Assembly (NCBI GenBank): GCA_043228905.1
Contig: JBHGNT010000002.1
Coordinates: 806,001 to 870,000, forward strand
Reading direction: 5' to 3'
Length of the DNA stretch: 64,000 nucleotides
Source: Azolla caroliniana
Lineage: Eukaryota > Polypodiophyta
Below are positions 55,717-64,000 of the stretch, one piece after another (positions within the stretch are counted from its first letter, which is position 1; each line of letters begins with the position of its first letter). Under the pieces are notes generated by a model. The model made no database searches. It had not been told where the DNA came from and saw nothing but the letters and a program-made list of their open reading frames with translations. Both the position numbers and the translations under genes were made by a program.

Positions 55717-58700
55717 TTATACAAATGCACTCGAGGATGATCCTATACATGACCAAGATGGGGAGGCATCATCGTGGTTGCTAAGACGATCAGCAAGCTC
55801 AAGGTCATGGAGAACATCACTGATTGAAGGTCTATCATAGCTCCGAGCTTGCACACAACCGTATGCCACTTTGGCAATTGTATGTGCTGCACGAGCAGGG
55901 TACAGCCCACCAAGTCGTGGATCCATTAACTCCGTGAACTCCACATCTCCCCTCATTACTGTAAATGCCTGACATATATAATGTCAATTGAGCAAATATC
56001 AAGGAAAAACAATTGAACAGTAATAACAATATACAGAAAGGACAATCTTGTTATTATTGTGGGTAATTTACAATCAAACGTGACTTTTCACAAGCTTTTC
56101 ATGACAAATTATGCTGCCCAACGAGTACACGATGGATGTAGAGGACCACAGAGTATGCCAAAGAAATAGAACTTACGTATGAGGGGGTATACTTCATCCA
56201 GAAGTCTCAGAATGTGAGTTAAATACAACCGAATCGTGTAAAAGCCTCGTCATATGAGACATAACGTGGAAGAGACAATTACGAAAGGAAAGATGTATTA
56301 CTTTGCGACATCTTAGGTTATTGATGGACTACATACACTACTTTCTTTCAAAATAATGAGTAAATGTGCGTCTATTTTACAAAATGTTATGTAAGTGGAG
56401 AAAATATTAGGCGCGTATGTTTTTGTTAGGTTGAGGAAGGTTAAGAAGCCATAAGATTTTATGGGAGTGCACAATCTCATATAGTTGCTATGTGGTACTA
56501 CATCTTGAGCTGCTTTCTTTAACATTTTCTTGTTACCCATCAGGCCATTTATTGCTTCACGATCAAGGATAGACAATAATGTTTGGTCTTGGAACGTGTG
56601 TTCTTTGGTTGCCATTTCGCTAGCTTTTATAATAAACATTCCATTTCTTTTGCAAATCCTGACTTTGGTATCTTATTATGCATTATCGTAACATTAAGGG
56701 GAATCGGGACGTCTATTATTTCATTAGAATTTATTTCTCTCCCAAATTATAACAGACTACTCACCAGTTGCACGAGCGATCTGTTTAGCACAGAATCTCC
56801 ATCAATCGCTTTTCTTCCACTCAGCAATTGCAAGAGAACAACCCCGAAGCTATAAACGTCGCTAGACTCTGTGAGCTGTCCAAGAACGAGATACTCTGGG
56901 TCCAAATAACCTGTGGTTCCTTTTATTTCTGTGGATACATGTGATGCTTCACTCTCCAGAACTTTCGACAGCCCAAAATCGGATAGCTTTGCTTCTAATG
57001 TATCGCTCAGAAGTATGTTGCTTGGCTATAATATAACAAGACGAAAAGTAATGAAAATATTAATTAATTAATGTGATCGAATCTAGCATGTCCTTGACGT
57101 AAAATTACAAAATCCATCAATTTGTCTGCTTTAATTACAGAGATTTAATTACCGAATTCTTTTATTATTTCATCAATCTGATTAATTCACTATTCGATAT
57201 AATTACATAAAACCACCTTCCATTAAGCGATTCCAGCTAATTATGTCACTGTATGATTAAACGATTGATACCTTGATATCCCGATGAATAATGGGCCCTT
57301 CTGGAGACTCATGGAGATATGTGAGTCCTTTGGCACAATCAATGGCGATCTTTACTCTCTGGTTCCAGGTTAAGATCTCAGAATTTGGTCCTAACCAAGA
57401 AGAAAAGAAGCGATTTTAGGACAGCAAACAACTCTATCTGAACTTCATACGCGTAACCAAAATTTGGTCAGCATTTAATCAAGGATGCTTAATATAGCAA
57501 AACCAATAATTCATCAAATAATAGGTAAACCAGTAATTGAAAAGGACAATAGTCAAACTTAATTTGTAGTTTGATTAAATCTTAATCAAGCTAGGATACA
57601 TTTTATTTATCAATCATAGCTTCAAATACACTGATAGTAAATCAAGTCGCATAAAATCAAATGTAAGTATTAATTATTGACCATAAAATTGCTCTAGAGA
57701 GGATTGACCAAGAGACGGGGATGAATAAATAAGAAACTCAGGGGTATTTCGAGTTTTTCCGTCAATACAATCAAGGGATTAAATGAGCCCAGATCATTAC
57801 CCAGCAGTCTTCTTCCAAGGTCTCCATTTCCCATGAATTCATAGACCAAGAAATGAGCGAACCTTGCCTGGCAATAACCCAACAACGCAGTGAGATTGGG
57901 ATGCCTTATTCGAGCTAAGAGGGCAACTTCTTTGTTGAATGTCTCAATTTTCTTCTCTTTAATAATCCTTTTCACTGCAACAAGTTTTCCACTAGGAAGG
58001 CTTCCTAAATACACACAGCCTGCACTTCCTTCTCCGATTTTTAATGTCTGGCTGAAGTTATTTGTGGCCTTCTTCAGCTCTTTTGCATGGAAGATGTAGA
58101 ATCCTTCTGTAGGCAAGAGCACATTCATCGTTTCACTCGAGTATCTGGATGCAGTCGACATCATTGCACCTGCACTAATGCAAGCTAGCAAAAAAAAGAT
58201 GTTGCGTAAGTTAATCCGGTAAAACTTTAACCTTCAATATTTCAGCCTTTGTACTGTCTTCAGTTTTAAACCTTAATCGTCTTAACTTTAAATCTGTTTA
58301 ATCCTTTCACTTTGGTACTAAGTCTGAGCAGTAATCGTGATAGTTTTAATCATTAATCAACTATTTGAGTTATTTATTTAACAAACATTATGTTTTTTAA
58401 ATGAATCCCATCATTATAATTGGCATGGACATCAATATCCTAATCTTTGAACATTCAATCTTACATGCAAAGTATTCTTTCAATTAGTAGTATCGCAATC
58501 TACTAAGAAAGATTTAAAGTTCACTTTAGTATTCCTGTCAAGGCTAAGCATCAAGGTTTAATCCTGATGCATATTAAGCTATGGTGATTTACCTACCTGA
58601 AATTCGACGGGGGAAATAGTAATGATCCTCGAGATTTCTCTCCCTGAGCACAATGAGACTGATCAGTGCGAGACAAGAAACCACGGTTAAAGTTGATGAT

Positions 58701-61332
58701 ATTCCTACGATAATGTAGAGCGTCTTCTTGTGATGATTACTTGAAGAAGAAAAGGAATGAGCTTCTGCTAGAGCTGCGGAATAACAGTTTATCATCAGCA
58801 AAGAATATCCGGAGAATTTACCAAATTATGCTTTATATGCGCCATAAATCTGGAAAGCAGCTGCAAACCGATTTACATTGCTTTCTTAGTCTTAAATTTT
58901 AGGTGATTAACATGCATAGATGAAGAAAGTTGGGGAAGTTGCAGAAATTTATACATATATATATAGGTTTGATCAGAATAGTATTAAGATAAAGGAAATT
59001 CAACAAATTTTGCCTAATATATACCATAGAATATCATCACTTCAGAATATCGAGAAATTTACCAAAATATATAGAGCATAGTCACTTCAGAAGATCTAAA
59101 AATTTACCAGAATATCTAAAACTTTGTAGGAAAAGTCGAATGTTCTTAAACATAAATTCATGTGATTACAACCTATATATGTATAGGTGAATATAATCAA
59201 CTTGGAAAACACGGCATGAAAATTTTAAGACACTGGATTTCAAATATATTTATAGGTCTCGTACTTATAAAGATCTTAACCTAATTTTTCTCATACTTAC
59301 AAAGATTTTGACGTAATTTTCCATTTAAATTTCATGTGATAAATATTATGCGTAGATATGCTTCGTCTATCTTTGATGTGATTAATATCATGTGCAGGTA
59401 AGTTTCCATTCATATACATAAACAAACAATTTTGTAAATAAGCAAGCATACGCTTGTATTAGACAATGAGCTTTCATGGCATTATAAGAAGCTAAGTACC
59501 TGGCAGAGCTGCCGTTGAGGGTACTGAGGTAGACGGTGATCTTGCACTAGAAGACGATTTGTTCAGGAAATCTGCATGGCAGATGCTAAGAACACACAAG
59601 AAATGAGTACAGGAACAAAGCAATTTGATCTAATTTCTCATTGACATACATATCATATTTGAATAGAACTCTAAAATATACTAAACGGAATAGCATTTTA
59701 CATATGCGACTAAACAATTTCCTTTAGCAGCATGTTATACTGCAGATTGTTAAGTCATGCAAACTCAAACTATTGGTCAAGATACCAAAACATCATGGTT
59801 AACCTGGTTTATGTGCAAAATGTTGATAAATCTGCACCTATTTATTGTGGAACCCTGACATTGACGGTGCAGAAAGTGTAATTATACTGTACTATTTGCT
59901 TCATGTGAAAATAAGGAAGCCTTTAGGTATCTCCAGAAGAAGAAGATGATGAACGACGCCAAAGAAGAAGACTCCGCTGATGATGATAGTAAAGAAGAAA
60001 ACCACATAAAAAGTACAGGAAGTTTCCTTTACCTGTAATAGGAACACCATTCAGGATTTCGAGGACACACTGATAGAAGTTCTGAAAAGAAGCAACGTTG
60101 GGGTTAAGGCTAAGCATAGCGACGGCAAGGGCACTGGCACACGCAGCAGGTTTATCATGAGTAACCTCAACAAGGCGATCTATGGCAGAAAGAAGCTGTG
60201 TCTGACAACCCTGACATCCTTTCTGACCGATCCGAGCAAGATCATTACAAGACCTTGAAAGATTGGATAGAAGCTCCGTCCCAGGACCAATTTCAGAAAT
60301 GAGAAGACGATCTAAATCGCTCGTGGTCGCAAAATTACATGCAGAAGTTCCCGCTGTGATCCTCTTTGGAGAGAGAGGGCAGTATCTCTGAAAGAGATGG
60401 AGTTCTGAGGGTGAATTTAGAGCTTCCTCGTATGCTTGTATACATTCCATAGCCTCATCCTCCGATGGGAACATTCGACCTGTGATGTTTGCGTGGACAG
60501 ATAATGCAAAAACGGCTGCACCATAGACGTCTTCACAGCATATCAAGATCTGCGCAGATGAAATGTATTTGTCTTCTCCTTCCGAGTTACTACCATTGCT
60601 CGTGCTATTACTACCAGTGTTGCTGTTGCAGAGACTTGTGAAGTTCTGAAGCGCAGAGAAGTCGTAAGGGCATTCTCCTTTAACTGTTCATTAGTTAATT
60701 CATTCATTGATCATAATAGGGAGAGAAAAATGTGCAGTTTGTTTTACTACGATAGCCATAGCCAGGACTTCATCATTATACACGCAAGTCAAAAAAAACT
60801 CATATCACAGAGACAGAAAAGGATCCTAACCTTCACAATGCACGTCGAACAGACTCGTAACACAGAGACAAACGAATCTTAATACATAGCGTTAAACGCC
60901 CGCACACAAACATTGAAATTACACAGACAGACACATAAAAAAGATAGGGATCTATATAATATATCAGTATTCAGCACCATAGCTAAACCTTGATATCAGT
61001 GCTCAGACTGATTCGTCATAACGAGATAGAAAAGAGCTTGTACATTAGAGTTCACGAAGACGTTATTGATCACACAGACACAGTAGGTTGACACCATAGA
61101 CAAAGCTTGATAATACAAAGATATGTCTTGTGAAAAAGACAAAAAAGTTTACAACATCCAGATATTCCTGCGAAGATCAGATATTCATTCCGAATCAGAA
61201 GTTTTCATACATTTTAACCTACATTTCATAATTACCTTTCGACACAAGTATGCCAAGGAGAAAAACCATGAAGAAGCAGAAGTAGAGTCGTCTGTTTGAG
61301 TGGCAGCATTGTGCAGAAATGAAAGAGACCAT
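55717..61332 (-). CDS. SPARK-domain receptor-like kinase, eight exons
   Basis: Plasma-membrane receptor kinase. Exons (minus strand order): 61332-61236, 60683-60033, 59571-59500, 58773-58597, 58184-57801, 57390-57272, 57025-56765, 55968-55717. All are GT-AG with continuous phase; 670 residues. A signal-anchor-like N-terminus ([14 protein letters not shown]) precedes a Cys-rich ectodomain of the SPARK type from [15 protein letters not shown] (C37). It runs through [36 protein letters not shown] and [10 protein letters not shown] Ser/Thr-rich stalk and a membrane span ([20 protein letters not shown]) follow. The kinase has [17 protein letters not shown] (ATP Lys), HRDIKPSNILL (RD type), [18 protein letters not shown] and [22 protein letters not shown] kinases include ARK1/ARK2 of arbuscular mycorrhizal symbiosis and the Arabidopsis RKF3-type kinases. 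Which subgroup this belongs to is not settled here. Confidence 0.88.
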
Positions 61333-64000
61333 GGCCGTGCAGGTATATGTTGGAATAAGTTACTTGAAAACTGTCAGGGTACAGTTTCACAGAGAAATGA
61401 TGTAAATCCACATTGTGTTAGAAACACTATAATAACCTAAAACTCTTTCTGAGCAGATGTATATTCATCGTCTTCCTCTTCTTCTTCTCAAATATTAGTG
61501 ACTGCAAGAATTTGTCTTCTTCTTCTTCTCCTGCTGGAGAATGAATTGTAGCAAGGCTTCCGTCCAAGCTTACTGAGCAAAATTCTGTAGAGAAAGAATA
61601 GAAAAGATAAGCTCGAATTGATCTGACTGCCTTCTTTTACTGAATCTCTCGGAGATGTCAATGCATCTTTCCCTCTCCCTCCCTCCCGCTGGATGTGTTA
61701 AATCCTTCCTTTCCTTTCTTTGTTTTTTCACTGCCTCAGCGTCTGTATCTGCGTGGTAAATACTGCTTCGCTCCGGTGCTACAGAATGAGGGGATGTAGT
61801 GTGAACAAAACATCTCTTTTTCGCCTCCTTCCTTTTTTGTCCTCCTTGTGAACGGTCAGTCTGATAACCTCTGCACAGTACAGCTGTGGGGAGGAAGGAA
61901 GCTTGACAGGAAGAAGGAGGAGGAGAGAGGAGAATCCATGGAAGCAAATAGCAAGAGAGGTGGGGGGTTGGGCGGAAGCGAAGCCGACAAAAAGAAAGCA
62001 CAGAGATAGAGAAAAAAGGCGCGCGATTGTCAGGAGGAAGAGGAGGATGTCAGTGACGGCAATAAATGCGTACAGCCGAGACGTAGATTATACGTATCCG
62101 TATACATAAATATATATACACAACATACATAAAACATACGCATACTTACATACATATATGTATAAATTTATAATGTATGTATGTATGTATGTGATGCAGC
62201 ATATACCTCCCATATATAACAATTATACCTCATGCATATTTTTGTATTCATCCATTCATTCATCTATTTATTTTTCATTTTTGTTTTCTTTTACATAATT
62301 TTGTATGTGGATGGTGTGTATGCCCGTGGATTCTTGTCGTTAATAATCCTTGGATGGTGTGTGTTGTGCATTTGGGGGAAAAAGGAAAGTAAAGAAAAGA
62401 CAATTTCCGAGTGTAATTCCAAGTTTATTTAACCCATTTACAAGTGCTATTCTAAGGATGCGACCAATGCTTTTGCATGGCTCTACGATCCAAGGTTCGA
62501 TCGGAAATGTTATTCTATGGATGCAACCAATGTTTCCGCACAGCTCTACAAGCCAAGGTTCGGTCTCTAAATCAAGCCTAATAGTTACCATCAATCATGT
62601 CAGGTTGTTTTGACGACTACCTTAGATAATGAAGGATGTGGTTTTTAATTGGACCGTGAGAAATGGGCTCTTATTTCATGGATTTCAAGGGGTAACACAA
62701 CAAATCTGTAGGATGAAAAGGAAGTTGATTTGGCAATTTTCGCAACTATGTTGTGTGGGACGCTGTCCCAAATGAGGTAGATTTATGTCATCTACTGTTA
62801 CAACACTTGAGAGGGTTTACCTTCCCATATCACTAGTGGAGATAGCAAAGGTTGTTTTATCATCTTGTTTTAATAACAAACATGCATTTACTAGGGGAAA
62901 AACTTGACGAAGGATGCTTCTCAATGACAATACAATCTTTTTGTTTGGACCATGGAAGTTTTGACTTGAGCATTAGAAAGTGGTGAGGAATAGCCAATTA
63001 GAAACATCATTATAAACAAAGAGATATCATGCTAGTGAGGTGAACTAAGTGGAGTATTAGAAAGTGGTCAGTAGCCAATTAGAAACATTATCATAAACAA
63101 AGAAATATCATGATAAAATATTTAGAACTAAGTACAAAATTCTTCCTACTAATAAAGCTAACTACAAAATTGCAATATTTAGTTTGATGCTTCCGAATCT
63201 TGTTGCCATCTCTTCCTCGATATGAAGGGCTTCATCGACCGAGTTGTAAGTCAACTTAGTCCAAGCAATACCTTTGAAATGCGAATTATTTTTGAAGTTT
63301 GAGTCATGACTCGTGAGCACTAAGACGAGCTTATTTAAGATCATTTCTCACAATCAAAGCCTGAACAACGCCTCCAAACTCAAAGTGGCCGCACGATCAT
63401 GTTGCACACTAAAATTCTCCAATCAAATAACGCCACGTCCAAACTTTGATCAACTGTGCAAGATAACCCAATTGAGTCAAGGTTGGGTTGGATACCACAA
63501 TTTCCACATCCAAACAACACCTCCAAGCTCAATGCATGTTTTCAGATAGTTTATTGCTTGCCGACAACATTGAGATAAACATGATGTTGTAACATTTGGA
63601 ATAAGAAAGAAGAGATTTGATTTGAAGCAAAGGCACATACGAATATTAGTGTTGAGTTACCTACAACATTCACAAGAGAATTTTGGGGGAAGCACATTTT
63701 CATGAACATTGGGTCTACGGAAGCGGTAGTTATAAATGATTGATAATACTAGCCTCTAGAAACAAGGGTGGAAGGATTTTAGAGATGGTTGCAAATCCAT
63801 CAACGAAGCGTTTTGTCTCTCCTTGAAATGTAATTGATTGTCAAAGGTAAAGATCATGCTCAAAATTGTTCCACAAGCAATTATCCATGTGATGTCATGT
63901 ATGCATTCATAGAAAAAAGCAATCGTCGTCCAAGTAAGGAACGCACTCAATTAATACTCACATGGAACAACCACATGATTACCCAACGTAAATTTGGAGA
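61333..64000. other. Upstream of the receptor kinase; no further gene recognised
   Basis: 61333 to ~62060 is probably promoter/5' leader of the kinase: CTTCTTCTTCTTCT stretches, a polypurine run near 61905-62055, then TATATATACACA and (ATGT)n near 62105-62190. The ORF at 61570-62001 lacks motifs. Two small diverged tandem duplications occur: a 64-bp period at 62445-62572 and an 84-bp period at ~62968-63110. Nothing protein-like was found to the window end. Confidence 0.6.

Noticed and set aside
61570-62001. 143-codon minus-strand ORF upstream of the kinase
   Set aside because: Composition-driven Lys/Arg/Ser-rich sequence with no motif; probably 5' leader or promoter of the receptor kinase.

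Overview
The window looks like nuclear DNA of a flowering plant. It holds intron-containing plant gene families (a C2-type phospholipase D, CDT1, a Golgi-type GH43 enzyme and a SPARK-type receptor kinase), an intronless-coding cytidine deaminase, Ty1/copia and Ty3/gypsy LTR retrotransposons, tRNA-derived SINE heads, and many long GA/CT and CA microsatellites. The species cannot be named from the sequence.

The first ~29 kb is almost entirely transposable elements. A copia element (family C/D) is cut by the window start and ends in an LTR at 1963-2598. From 5818 to 24277 there is a nest. Minus-strand copia element A contains plus-strand copia B, which contains plus-strand copia C. C contains a solo LTR (12434-13081), a minisatellite-bearing LTR element (13122-14250) and a minus-strand chromodomain gypsy G (15535-22257). 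G itself holds a 5'-truncated copia E. The right edge of the nest is a deletion scar at 22620/22621. A long LINE ORF on the minus strand (25447 to ~29008) follows; its RT motifs differ from those of common plant L1. SINE-like material lies at 29042-29472.

The right 34 kb is genic, with AT-rich spacers. On the plus strand are phospholipase D of the alpha class (29712-33867, three exons, an hAT-type MITE in intron 2), cytidine deaminase with an unusual repetitive insert (35788-37209), replication licensing factor CDT1 (43584-47463, eight exons) and a GH43 exo-galactanase-like Golgi enzyme (52020-54586, two exons). On the minus strand is a SPARK-ectodomain receptor-like kinase (61332-55717, eight exons). 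All multi-exon models were built by hand from GT-AG boundaries that keep the reading frame and restore conserved motifs; each sums to a whole number of codons. The genes show no operon-like link. They act in lipid signalling, pyrimidine salvage, DNA replication licensing, cell-wall arabinogalactan trimming and surface signalling.

No new multi-gene system was found. The most unusual single items are the repeat-expanded cytidine deaminase, the non-L1-type LINE with a second truncated copy nearby, the tRNA-like A/B boxes inside the gypsy LTRs, and the 48-bp minisatellite that replaces the internal region of an LTR element.
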